A DNA stretch of 64,000 nt from Flavobacteriaceae bacterium (lineage in GTDB: Bacteria; Bacteroidota; Bacteroidia; Flavobacteriales; Flavobacteriaceae): contig JAFMLQ010000004.1 of the NCBI GenBank assembly GCA_017852075.1, positions 1 through 64,000 on the forward strand. The letters are read 5' to 3'. Positions within the stretch are counted from its first letter, which is position 1. The number at the start of each line of letters is the position of its first letter. A program made the translations under genes and the position numbers. Under the pieces are notes generated by a model. That model saw nothing but the letters and a program-made list of their open reading frames with translations. It was not told where the DNA came from and searched no databases. This document shows positions 40,714 through 48,857 of the stretch, in pieces.

Positions 40714-41124
40714 TTACCTCCCACCTTTACGTCTATTATCCCCCAAAACCCCATCAAACGCCTTCATCAACCTATCCGTTTTAGAAAGCGCAACAATAAT
40801 CTTTTGGTAGTGTAGGATATCTTTATAGGATAGGGTTCGTCCTTTACGGTCTTTCAACCATTTTTGGGCGGGTTGATAGCCTCCGATATAAAACTCCCAC
40901 GCTATTTTGGGTACGTTGTAAAAAAACTACTCGTCGTTTATCCAGACCTTGCCTGTGGTGTCGTTTTTGGGTTCGTTAATCGCCTTAATATCTGGAACAA
41001 TTGCTTCGATAAGCTGCGCCAAGTCGCCGCGATAACTATGCTCAGTAGCACGCCCTTGAACATAAAGTCGGTTAATGTTTTTGATGTAAGCATGCAGGTT
41101 ACTGTTGGCGTTTTGGGCAGCCAT
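40714..41124 (-). pseudogene. Relic of a type ISP-like restriction-modification enzyme with internal deletion
   Basis: Two pieces in one reading frame look like the two ends of a large type ISP-like (single-chain methylase/helicase) restriction-modification enzyme. The first (41124 to about 40970) reads INRLYVQGRATEHSYRGD then LAQLIEAIVPDIKAINEPK, the usual N-terminal pattern. The second (40926 to 40717) reads NVPKIAWEFYIGGYQPAQKW, LKDRKGRTLSYKDILHYQKI, the usual C-terminal end. They are joined near GKVWINDE, and an in-frame TAG at 40927-40929 (perhaps from CAG for the expected Gln) lies between. The nuclease, helicase and methylase core, several hundred residues or more, is gone. A stop at 40714-40716 ends the frame. 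A longer start from 41196 is possible. Confidence 0.72.
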
Positions 41125-41483
41125 AGGTTTGTTTGGGTTAAGTAAACCCCACATCAGTAAAATGTCTTTGTAAACAAGCAGGTTATTCGGCAACAAAGAA
41201 CTGATTTGGGGTCAATTCATTAACGAATATATCAATTTTAAAAGCAGCATACAACTGAGTAAACAATTAAAGTCAGAGTATATAGATAACTATAGTTTAT
41301 TCATTCTAAGTTAATTTGATAAATAGGAATTAATCAGTCGGCTGCGCCTTGTATAAAATGCTTTAGCGCATTTATGACTTGCTATAACATTCCATATCGA
41401 AAAAGGAATAAAACTATAGATCGTTCATTAAAAAGCTTTCAATCTTTCTATTCAGGACCTAACGTCCAAAATTACGCCGTTTA
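41125..41483. other. Gap beside the defence relics
   Basis: About 360 bases without a recognised gene. A 6-bp hairpin with arms AAATGC (41356-41361) and GCATTT (41368-41373) is the only tidy structure. Short open frames of about 45-57 codons on the plus strand have no family I recognise. The stretch is probably a scar left by the same loss that made the two relics, but no insertion sequence end or direct repeat is visible. Confidence 0.4.
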
Positions 41484-41903
41484 CTAATACTGCTCCAATA
41501 AATATTTAATCAAATCTGTAGTAGTAAGGATACCGAGTAGTTTTTTGTTTTCTACCACGGGTAGGGCATGAAACTCAGATTTTAAAAAGAGTTCTGCAGC
41601 ATCTTTAATCAATATATCGGGAGTGATACACTGAGGATTACGGACCATGATTTGCTCTAAAGAAAAAAGGGAATAAATGGAGGTATCCACATTAAAGTTG
41701 TTGGGATCGTAACTGTCCACAAAACTGATCCGAGCCAAATCGGTCATACTCAATATTCCTATAATTTCCTCTCCAGAGACTACAGGTAAATGACGTACTT
41801 TATGACGCTTAAATAAAATTTCAGCATGACTTAAACCGTCTGTTAGGTTTAAAACATAAGGATCCGTAGTCATGATATGGGATATGGGTTCACGTTTTTT
41901 CAT
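41484..41903 (-). CDS. Tandem CBS-domain protein
   Basis: A 139-residue protein built from two CBS domains (about 8-62 and 77-136) and nothing else. Typical pieces are HIMTTDPYVLNLTDGL and RHLPVVSGEEIIGILSMTDL in the first, and IMVRNPQCITPDILIKDAAE and HALPVVENKKLLGILTTTDL in the second. Such proteins bind adenosyl ligands such as AMP, ATP or SAM and act as sensors or regulatory subunits. No partner can be named from the neighbours. Confidence 0.92.
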   Translation of the reverse strand: MKKREPISHIMTTDPYVLNLTDGLSHAEILFKRHKVRHLPVVSGEEIIGILSMTDLARISFVDSYDPNNFNVDTSIYSLFSLEQIMVRNPQCITPDILIKDAAELFLKSEFHALPVVENKKLLGILTTTDLIKYLLEQY

Positions 41904-42047
41904 AAGATTGGGGTTTAAAAGCTAAATATATAAAAAGTTTGACTTATAATCACTAACATCACTTTTGGTTATAATTTATGTTATGTAAAATAACAAAAGA
42001 ATAAAGAATATTGTACATTTAACCCAACAAATAAATCCTACTCCCTT

Positions 42048-42584
42048 ATGAAAATTTTAAAATACTCTCTAGTTGTACTTCTCACTGTTGTGGTGGTAGC
42101 AGCGGCATATTTTGTTTATGGTTTATACATTAATCCGAAAAGCCCTAAAGGAATGGCAGAATACAGTAATGGAGCTACCTCCATACAGATTCGCTATTAC
42201 CGTCCCTTTAAAAATGAACGTTTGATTTTTGGTGTCCAGCAAGATGGTGCTCTGGTGCCTTTTGGGGAATACTGGCGTTTGGGAGCCAACTTGACCACAC
42301 GTTTACAAACCAATACTGATCTTAGTTTGGCCAGTCGTCCACTGCCCGCGGGCACTTATGGTCTCTATACTTATCCTTACCAAGACCATTGGATGCTTGT
42401 AGTGCATGAAAAAACAGGAGGTTTCAGTAATGCAGAACCCGACCCTGCAGGTATCGTTATGAGAATCAACCTCCCTGTGGAGTATCTTCCTGAAACCATG
42501 GAACAATTCACCATCGATTTTGTAGAACAAAACATACGCTTGCGTTGGGATACCACCCAGGTACTAATTCCTTTTAGCGAGTGA
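42048..42584 (+). CDS. DUF2911 family membrane-anchored protein
   Basis: A 178-residue protein with an N-terminal membrane helix (about 5-26, KYSLVVLLTVVVVAAAYFVYG) and a DUF2911 domain (about 40-178). The family pattern is clear: FGEYWRLGANLTTRLQTNTD near 73-92 and LPAGTYGLYTYP near 100-111. DUF2911 proteins in Bacteroidota are exported and of unknown function. It overlaps the next gene by 4 bp (GTGA) and heads a four-gene unit of exported or membrane proteins. Confidence 0.86.
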   Translation: MKILKYSLVVLLTVVVVAAAYFVYGLYINPKSPKGMAEYSNGATSIQIRYYRPFKNERLIFGVQQDGALVPFGEYWRLGANLTTRLQTNTDLSLASRPLPAGTYGLYTYPYQDHWMLVVHEKTGGFSNAEPDPAGIVMRINLPVEYLPETMEQFTIDFVEQNIRLRWDTTQVLIPFSE

Positions 42585-43720
42585 AAAAAATACTCAATGG
42601 GCTTTGGACTTTAATCCGTTTGAGTTTTGCACTGTTGTTTATCGGTGGTCTCACCTACTACGTTATAGATAAAATTCAAGAAAAGAAAAACCTGATGGAC
42701 ATCGAGGAATACAGTCCCAAATCGACGCTTGTAGTCCCTCAGAATCAGGTAAAACGCGCTAAATATCCTTTTATTGACGTGCATAACCATCAGTTTGACA
42801 TGCCCTTAAAAGACCTGTCCCAACTGGTCACGGAAATGGATAGTTTGAATATGGCATTTATGATTAACCTGAGTGGGTTTAGAGGTTTGTACTTACAACA
42901 ATCCCTTAAAAATGTAAAAAAGCATGCCCCTACTCGATTTGGTTTGTTTGTCAACATCGATTTTGAAAAAATTGACGATCCTGATTTTGCTAGTGAACAA
43001 GTTGCTATAATAGAACAAGCCGTTCAGGATGGAGTAATGGGATTAAAAGTGTATAAGTCACTGGGACTAACCGATAGAGCGAAGAATGGCAATCGGATTG
43101 CCATCAACGATCCTCGTTTGGATCCCATTTGGAAAGCATGTGGGGACAACCATATTCCAGTATTGATTCACAGTGGAGAACCGGAATCTTTTTGGAATCC
43201 AAAAGACCGATACAACGAACGCTGGTTGGAATTACGACAAAAACCCAATCGCTATAGAGATCCTAAAACCAATCCCTCTTTTGAGGAGGTTCTCTCGGAA
43301 CAACACGCTGTCTTTGCAAAACATCCCAATACCACTTTTATTAATGCACACTTGGGATGGATGGGAAATAATTTAGATCGTCTGGGGACTCACCTTGACC
43401 GTTATCCCAATGTAATGACTGAAATTGGAGCTGTGTTGGCAGAATTGGGACGTCAACCCAAACGAGCACGACAATTTTTCGTGGACTATCAAGACCGTAT
43501 TCTTTTTGGTAAAGACGCATATAAAGTTTCCGAATACTATACCTATTTTAGAGTATTGGAAACAGACGATGAATATTTTGATTATTATCGAAAACGCCAC
43601 GCCCATTGGAAAATGTATGGACTCGCTCTTCCCGATTCGATTTTAAAAAAGATCTATTTTAAAAATGCCCTTCGTTTATTTCCCACTATTGATTCAAAAC
43701 TATTTAAACCCGCACTATGA
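42581..43720 (+). CDS. Membrane-anchored amidohydrolase family protein
   Basis: A 379-residue TIM-barrel hydrolase of the amidohydrolase-2 (PF04909) type. One N-terminal helix (about 9-28) anchors it. The metal site begins with DVHNHQFDMP near 66-75, continues with LIHSGEPESFW near 194-204 and INAHLGWMG near 257-265, and ends with LFGKDAY near 307-313. The first motif HNH matches the HxH of this superfamily. Start is a GTG in a 4-bp overlap with the DUF2911 stop. The substrate is unknown; relatives hydrolyse or decarboxylate ring carboxylic acids. Confidence 0.85.
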   Translation: MKKILNGLWTLIRLSFALLFIGGLTYYVIDKIQEKKNLMDIEEYSPKSTLVVPQNQVKRAKYPFIDVHNHQFDMPLKDLSQLVTEMDSLNMAFMINLSGFRGLYLQQSLKNVKKHAPTRFGLFVNIDFEKIDDPDFASEQVAIIEQAVQDGVMGLKVYKSLGLTDRAKNGNRIAINDPRLDPIWKACGDNHIPVLIHSGEPESFWNPKDRYNERWLELRQKPNRYRDPKTNPSFEEVLSEQHAVFAKHPNTTFINAHLGWMGNNLDRLGTHLDRYPNVMTEIGAVLAELGRQPKRARQFFVDYQDRILFGKDAYKVSEYYTYFRVLETDDEYFDYYRKRHAHWKMYGLALPDSILKKIYFKNALRLFPTIDSKLFKPAL

Positions 43721-44031
43721 TAATTGTAAATACACCCGACATTTCCGACAAAAAAATCACTGAAACCCTTGGTATAGCACGAGGCAGTACTGTACGTGCG
43801 CGCAATGTGGGGCAAGATATTTTTGCGGGATTGAAAAACATCATTGGAGGTGAAATCTCTGAATATACAAAACTCCAAGCCCAGTCTCGCGAACAAGCCT
43901 TACAGCGCATGATAGAAGATGCAGAAAGAATGGGAGCCAATGCTATCGTAAACGTTCGTCTAACTACCTCTATGGTCATGCAAGGCTGCTCTGAAATCCT
44001 CGCCTATGGAACTGCTGTCGTGGTTAAATAA
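43717..44031 (+). CDS. YbjQ family protein
   Basis: A 104-residue protein of the YbjQ (DUF74) family: IIVNTPDISDKKITETLGIA near 2-21, RGSTVRARNVGQDIFAGLKN near 23-42 and MIEDAERMGANAIVNVRLTT near 69-88. Family members form small oligomers, and the name heavy-metal binding domain is not well proven. The start overlaps the amidohydrolase stop by 4 bp (ATGA). Confidence 0.92.
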   Translation: MIIVNTPDISDKKITETLGIARGSTVRARNVGQDIFAGLKNIIGGEISEYTKLQAQSREQALQRMIEDAERMGANAIVNVRLTTSMVMQGCSEILAYGTAVVVK

Positions 44032-44032
44032 T

Positions 44033-44137
44033 ATGGAATTTCTCTTATTTATTGGATGTGGAGTGCTTTTGATATATCTCATCTTTAAACGCATTGAAAA
44101 TGAAAAAGAAGAGCACTTTGAAGATCGGGACAATTAA
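44033..44137 (+). CDS. 34-residue single-pass membrane protein
   Basis: A short ORF with ATG 2 bp after the YbjQ stop, encoding MEFLLFIGCGVLLIYLIFKR and then a charged tail rich in Glu and Asp (14 residues, IENEKEEHFEDRDN). The hydrophobic first 18 residues form one membrane helix and the acidic tail faces one side. Position, spacing and composition argue for a real product that ends the four-gene unit. Its stop overlaps the stop of the convergent gene at 44134 by 4 bp. No family is known to me. Confidence 0.6.
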   Translation: MEFLLFIGCGVLLIYLIFKRIENEKEEHFEDRDN

Positions 44138-44709
44138 TTCTTAAGTCCTAAAAAAACATTCACTCCCTTGGGAATGGGATTTCCTGAACTACGCCGAAAA
44201 CTCACCACTTGTCCCGTATGGTATAAAGCGTCGGAAATGGGCCCGTTGATCAAATTCCACAGAGGAAATTCACTTCGCTTTCCTCCCCGATCAAAAATAA
44301 CTTTTTGCATTGCCAGATCTTCTGTTTTTATTGACTGAAAATTGATTACAGCATCCTGAAGCTGATGCAAGGTTTTGGAACGTAGAGTTTCGAAATCTTC
44401 GGGAATGCTTGGAACGGGTCTTACGGAGGGCTTATTTTTTGAAGTATTTAAAATTACTTCGGTTAGTCCGTAGAGGTGTTCCAAAGTTTCCCTACTACTC
44501 TGCCCAGTTGCAGAAGGTTTGTATGCCAAATCTTCTGTGCGCAATCCTTCTGTGGCCCAGTAATAGCGAAATCCCAACCCTTGAATCATTCTCACAAGCA
44601 GATTTTCAGCCGTCATTTGAGGAGGAGCTTCAGGAATCGAACGAAAAGGAAGGTCTTGCGCCATAAGAGATAGGTTAAAGCTGAAAAAAAGAATAAGGAA
44701 CAAACGCAC
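44134..44709 (-). CDS. Secreted DinB-like protein
   Basis: A 191-residue protein with a signal peptide (about 1-17, LFLILFFSFNLSLMAQ) and a DinB-like four-helix domain. Possible metal-ligand His residues are in LEHLYGLTEVIL near 77-88 and ALYHTGQVVSFRR near 160-172. DinB-fold proteins are usually cytosolic, so an exported one is somewhat unusual, although such proteins occur in Bacteroidota. Start is a GTG at 44709. It overlaps the convergent small ORF by 4 bp. It is the second DinB-fold gene in the window. Confidence 0.78.
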   Translation of the reverse strand: MRLFLILFFSFNLSLMAQDLPFRSIPEAPPQMTAENLLVRMIQGLGFRYYWATEGLRTEDLAYKPSATGQSSRETLEHLYGLTEVILNTSKNKPSVRPVPSIPEDFETLRSKTLHQLQDAVINFQSIKTEDLAMQKVIFDRGGKRSEFPLWNLINGPISDALYHTGQVVSFRRSSGNPIPKGVNVFLGLKN

Positions 44710-44761
44710 AGTTTATATTTTACATCACTAAAATAGTATTTTAGCAGTTCAATTCGTATTA

Positions 44762-45103
44762 ATGAGCAAGAAATTATCCTCCTTAGAAGAACTGGCTAAA
44801 ATCCAATTTGAGAACCTCGCTCCTGACCGAGAAGAACTCAATACCCCAGAAACTGAGTTTGTTCCCCAAAAACTCGAAGCTCATTTTAGCAACAAAGGAC
44901 GTGCAGGTAAAGTGGTTACGGTGATTAAAGGTTTTGAAGGCGACATACAAACGCTGAAATCTCTAGCAAAAAAATTAAAAAATGCAGTGGGTGTTGGGGG
45001 TACAGTCAAAAATGGAGAAATAATCATTCAGGGGAATTATCGTGACAAACTCATGGCAATCCTTCAAGAAATGGGACACCAGGTGAAGCGTGTTGGAGGG
45101 TAA
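44762..45103 (+). CDS. SUI1/YciH family translation initiation factor
   Basis: A 113-residue protein with the SUI1 (eIF1) fold at its C-terminal half. VTVIKGFEGDIQTLKSLAKK near 57-76, then VGVGGTVKNGEIIIQGNYRD near 81-100 and a final helix match the YciH branch. An N-terminal extension of about 45 residues is charged and probably flexible. Bacterial members may affect start-codon choice, but this is not firmly shown. It stands alone between secreted DinB (divergent) and ung (convergent). Confidence 0.92.
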   Translation: MSKKLSSLEELAKIQFENLAPDREELNTPETEFVPQKLEAHFSNKGRAGKVVTVIKGFEGDIQTLKSLAKKLKNAVGVGGTVKNGEIIIQGNYRDKLMAILQEMGHQVKRVGG

Positions 45104-45131
45104 ACGTCATAAAAGCTCAATATTTGAACCG

Positions 45132-45809
45132 CTAGGAGTCAACTCGCCAATCGATGGCTTTTAATCCGTGCTGTTTTAAATAGGAATTACATTGGCTAAA
45201 ATGTTTATTCCCAAACCAATAACCCCGATTAGCACTCAACGGGGAAGGATGCCCACTTGTCAGTATTAGATGTTTAGAATCGTCAATAAATTTGGATTTC
45301 TGTTTGGCATAGCCTCCCCAAAGCATAAAGACGACCCCTTGTTTTTCCTTAGAAATGGTCTGAATTACGAAATCGGTAAAGATTTCCCAACCTTTTTTTT
45401 GGTGGCTACCCGCTTGGTGTGCTTGCACGGTTAGGGTAGCATTCAAGAGAAACACTCCTTGTTTGGCCCAGGGCATAAGATTTCCGCTTTTGGGATAGGG
45501 AATATCTAAGTCACTTTCAATTTCCTTAAAAATATTGATGAGCGAAGGTGGGTGCGCCATCCCTTCAGGAACAGAGAAAGACAATCCGTGCGCCTGTCCT
45601 GATCCGTGATAGGGGTCTTGTCCTAGAATAACCACTTTTAATTGATCTAAAGGGCACGTGTTAAAGGCTTCGAATATGTGTTTTCCCGGTGGATAGCAGA
45701 TGGTTTTTTGATAGGCATCTTTGACAAACTCAACTAAATTTTGAAAATAAGGTGTCGCAAATGCAGCCTGTAATGGCTTTTCCCAACTGGAATGTATATG
45801 CACCTTCAT
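45132..45809 (-). CDS. ung: Uracil-DNA glycosylase
   Basis: A 225-residue family 1 UDG. The water-activating motif is GQDPYHG (Asp65), followed by AHGLSFSVPEGMAHPPSLIN near 73-92, FMLWGGYAKQK near 158-168 and the DNA-intercalating loop HPSPLSANRG near 187-196. All motifs and length are normal. It removes uracil from DNA as the first step of base excision repair. It is divergent from mutS2. Confidence 0.97.
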   Translation of the reverse strand: MKVHIHSSWEKPLQAAFATPYFQNLVEFVKDAYQKTICYPPGKHIFEAFNTCPLDQLKVVILGQDPYHGSGQAHGLSFSVPEGMAHPPSLINIFKEIESDLDIPYPKSGNLMPWAKQGVFLLNATLTVQAHQAGSHQKKGWEIFTDFVIQTISKEKQGVVFMLWGGYAKQKSKFIDDSKHLILTSGHPSPLSANRGYWFGNKHFSQCNSYLKQHGLKAIDWRVDS

Positions 45810-45817
45810 GAATTTGT

Positions 45818-45825
45818 TACTTTTG
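45818..45825 (+). promoter_or_regulatory. TAnnTTTG promoter box for mutS2
   Basis: TACTTTTG lies 23 nt before the ATG at 45849, in the 39-bp gap between the divergent ung and mutS2 genes. Confidence 0.5.
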
Positions 45826-45848
45826 CAGGGCTAAGTTAAGAAAATCCA

Positions 45849-48026
45849 ATGGGTCATATTCCTACCAAAACACTTGAAGATCTGGAGTACCAAGAAGTAC
45901 TAAGACAATGCGCAGATTTCGCCATTACCCCTCTTGGAAAAAAAGCTTGCTTGGAATTGACCCCTGAAGTAGAAACGGAATGGATCATGAATCAACTGCA
46001 AGCCGTCTCTGAATTTCGTGCTTCTTTTGAGAATGAAAACCGAATCCCCAACCATGGTTTTGAGTCTTTGACAGAAGTTTTTGCTTTATTGAAAATTGAA
46101 AATAGTGTCTTAGAAGTTCACTCTTTTAGAAATATTACTACCAATACGGAGACGACGAACACCCTAATCTCGTTTCTTAAAAAATTTCAATCCTATTATC
46201 CTACTCTTTTTCAACGATGTGAGGGTCTTACGGTAGAAAAGGAAATCAAATCTTCAGTCGATGCGGTCATTGACCGTTTTGGAGAAGTCCGCGACAATGC
46301 CTCGGAAAGTCTTTATAGCATTCGAAAAAAAATCCAACAGCTGAGAGGAAAAATAAGCAGTAGCTTCAATAAAGCGCTGAGTCAATATCAAACTGCAGAT
46401 TACTTGGATGATATTCGAGAGTCCATTATTGATAACCGTCGTGTTTTGGCGGTAAAGGCCATGTATCGTCGGAAAATAAAAGGCACTATTATGGGTAGTT
46501 CCAAGACGGGCAGTATCGTATTTATAGAGCCTGAAGCTACCCATGCCCAAACCCAAGAGCTTCAAAACCTGTTGTTTGAGGAAGGGGAAGAAATTAAAAA
46601 AATATTAAGCCAACTCACAGATTTTTTTCGCCCTTACCTACCCTATCTTCAATTGCAACAGGCCTTTCTTTTAGAAATGGATATTCTTTATGCCAAGGCA
46701 CGTTATGCACAAGAAATCAAGGGTTTACTCCCAAAAATGGAAACCGATTCACGCGAGTTGGAATTTATAAAAGCGTACCATCCTCTTTTGTTACAAGCAC
46801 ACAAACTCGAGGGTAAAATCACCCACCCTCAAGACATTCGTTTGGATACAGAGCATCGGATCATTGTCATTTCTGGACCCAATGCAGGTGGGAAGAGCAT
46901 TACACTAAAAACCGTAGGACTTTTACAATTGATGTTACAAAGCGGAATGTTGATCCCTGTTCACGAGCGCAGCAAGGCCTGCCTTTTTAATCGAATTCTA
47001 ACCGATATCGGAGACAACCAATCCATCGAAAACCATTTAAGTACATATTCGTACCGTTTGAAGAATATGAAATATTTCTTGCGTAAATGTGATCAAAATA
47101 CACTCTTTTTGATCGATGAATTTGGAACTGGATCAGATCCAGAGCTGGGTGGGGCACTGGCAGAAGTGATTTTAGAAGATTTTTATGAACGCAATGCCTA
47201 CGGTTTAATCACCACACACTACTCCAATCTAAAAGTGCTTGCTACGGAATTGCCCGCTATGATGAATGCCAATATGCAATTCGACAACCGAACGCTAGAA
47301 CCAGTTTTTAAGCTGATTCTTGGCGAAGCAGGTAGCTCATTTACCTTTGAGGTAGCACAAAAAAATGGGCTCCCTTTTAATCTGATCAACCGGGCAAAAA
47401 AGAAAATTGAACGTGGGAAAGTTCGCTTTGACGCAACCATTGCCAAATTGCAAAAAGAACGATCCCAAATGCAAAAAACGGGACAAAGCTTAAAAGAAAA
47501 AGAATCTAAAGCCGCTCAAGAAAGCGATCGTATGGCAGAGATGAACACCAAACTACAAACCAAACTGGTGAGTTATCAAGAATTGTTTGATCAAAACCAG
47601 CGGATGATCGTTTTAGGGAATAAAGTGAATGATATTGCAGAGCGTTTTTTTGAGAACAACAAAAAACGTCCTTTAATTTCTGAACTGCTAAAACTAGTAG
47701 AAGGTGAAAACGCTAAGCGCAAAAGAAAAACAGCTGCTGTAGCCAAAAAAGAACGAGAAAAAAAGAAACAACTCAATGAAGAAGTAGCTAAAGAAATTGA
47801 AGTTGTTCGCAAAGAAAAAAAGAAAAAAGCCAAGCAAAAAGAAGTTCCATCCAAGCCTAAACCGAAGCTTCATGTGGGAGACAGAGTACGCATGTATGAT
47901 GGACGTTCAGTGGGGAGTATTGATTCCATTGAAAAAAACAAAGCCATTGTAAATTATGGCATCTTTACAACTCAGGTCAATCTTGAACTGCTGGAACTGG
48001 TAGAAGCAGTAAAATCCAAAAAATGA
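45849..48026 (+). CDS. MutS2-type protein lacking an Smr domain
   Basis: A 725-residue MutS-family ATPase of the MutS2 branch. After a helical lever region (about 1-300), the ATPase has Walker A SGPNAGGKSITLKT near 343-356, then LTDIGDNQSIENHLSTYSYR near 379-398, Walker B LIDEFGTGSDP near 421-431 and THYSNLKVLA near 456-465. A long coiled, Lys- and Glu-rich linker (about 520-675) leads to a small KOW-like beta end (KLHVGDRVRMYDGRS near 675-689). The nuclease-type Smr domain that ends most MutS2 proteins is absent. In other bacteria MutS2 acts on ribosome collisions or recombination. It overlaps the DCC-protein gene by 4 bp. Confidence 0.92.
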   Translation: MGHIPTKTLEDLEYQEVLRQCADFAITPLGKKACLELTPEVETEWIMNQLQAVSEFRASFENENRIPNHGFESLTEVFALLKIENSVLEVHSFRNITTNTETTNTLISFLKKFQSYYPTLFQRCEGLTVEKEIKSSVDAVIDRFGEVRDNASESLYSIRKKIQQLRGKISSSFNKALSQYQTADYLDDIRESIIDNRRVLAVKAMYRRKIKGTIMGSSKTGSIVFIEPEATHAQTQELQNLLFEEGEEIKKILSQLTDFFRPYLPYLQLQQAFLLEMDILYAKARYAQEIKGLLPKMETDSRELEFIKAYHPLLLQAHKLEGKITHPQDIRLDTEHRIIVISGPNAGGKSITLKTVGLLQLMLQSGMLIPVHERSKACLFNRILTDIGDNQSIENHLSTYSYRLKNMKYFLRKCDQNTLFLIDEFGTGSDPELGGALAEVILEDFYERNAYGLITTHYSNLKVLATELPAMMNANMQFDNRTLEPVFKLILGEAGSSFTFEVAQKNGLPFNLINRAKKKIERGKVRFDATIAKLQKERSQMQKTGQSLKEKESKAAQESDRMAEMNTKLQTKLVSYQELFDQNQRMIVLGNKVNDIAERFFENNKKRPLISELLKLVEGENAKRKRKTAAVAKKEREKKKQLNEEVAKEIEVVRKEKKKKAKQKEVPSKPKPKLHVGDRVRMYDGRSVGSIDSIEKNKAIVNYGIFTTQVNLELLELVEAVKSKK

Positions 48027-48421
48027 AACCCTTGATTCTCTTTTACGACGGACCCTGTGTACTTTGCAACTATTGGATTCGGAAATTGTGTCATTGGGAC
48101 AAAAAGGATCAATTACGGTTTACTTCACTAGACAGTGAATATGCGAATGATTTCTTCAAAAACCACCCCACTCCCCTACTTGAAAAAGATGCAATTCTTA
48201 GTTGGGATTCTGAAACGGGTTATTCTTCGGAAGCGGAAGCCCTTTTTAGCATTTTAAAGCGTTTAAAAGGAATTTGGAATGTCTTTCTTGTCCTGCGTCT
48301 TTTCCCCTTGTCATGGACCAATGGGTTATATCGATTCATAGCAAGAAACCGCTATAAGTGGTTTGGAAAATATGAGCAATGTCCTATTCCAGAGAAAAGA
48401 TTCCAACATAAATTTATTTAA
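48023..48421 (+). CDS. DCC1-like thiol-disulfide oxidoreductase family protein (DUF393)
   Basis: A 132-residue protein with the DCC pattern: ILFYDGPCVLCNYWI near 5-19, which has DGxCxxC, and ALFSILKRLKGIWNVFLVLR near 72-91. The fold is thioredoxin-like and the CxxC suggests redox activity, but partner and substrate are unknown. It starts in the last 4 bp of mutS2. Confidence 0.88.
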   Translation: MKPLILFYDGPCVLCNYWIRKLCHWDKKDQLRFTSLDSEYANDFFKNHPTPLLEKDAILSWDSETGYSSEAEALFSILKRLKGIWNVFLVLRLFPLSWTNGLYRFIARNRYKWFGKYEQCPIPEKRFQHKFI

Positions 48422-48461
48422 AGTTGTATATTGAATTGCTAAACACCTTAAATCTTAACTA

Positions 48462-48857
48462 ATGAAAGAATTCAAAAAATTTATCAGCAAAGGGAATGTC
48501 ATAGATATGGCAGTAGGTTTAATTATGGCAACCTACTTTGGTGCCATTGTAAAGTCATTGGTCAATGATGTGATCATGCCACCAGTAGGGCTACTCCTTG
48601 GGGGAGTCGATTTTTCAGCTTTAAAATTTGTCGTTCAGGAAGCCCGGGGAGAAACCCCAGAAGTGGCGATTATGTATGGGACTTTTATCAATACCATCAT
48701 CACCTTTTTAATCGTTTCTTTTGCTATTTTTATCGTTGTCAAAATGTACAACAAAGCGCAAGAACGCTTCAAAAAAGAGGAAGAAAACACCAAACCGGCA
48801 ACACCTCCACAACAGGAAGTTTTACTTACAGAAATCAGAGATTTGCTTAAGAAGTAG
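48462..48857 (+). CDS. mscL: Large-conductance mechanosensitive channel
   Basis: A 131-residue channel subunit. [20 protein letters not shown] near 2-21 and the two membrane helices (about 15-45 and 70-96) match MscL, which opens under membrane stretch to release solutes. The charged C-terminal helix (about 97-131, [10 protein letters not shown]) is normal. It overlaps the 3' end of the convergent symporter by 11 bp. Confidence 0.96.
   Translation: MKEFKKFISKGNVIDMAVGLIMATYFGAIVKSLVNDVIMPPVGLLLGGVDFSALKFVVQEARGETPEVAIMYGTFINTIITFLIVSFAIFIVVKMYNKAQERFKKEEENTKPATPPQQEVLLTEIRDLLKK

Noticed and set aside
41356-41373. Short hairpin taken as a possible mobile element end or CRISPR repeat
   Set aside because: Only one copy with a 6-bp stem is seen; no second end, direct repeat or array was found.
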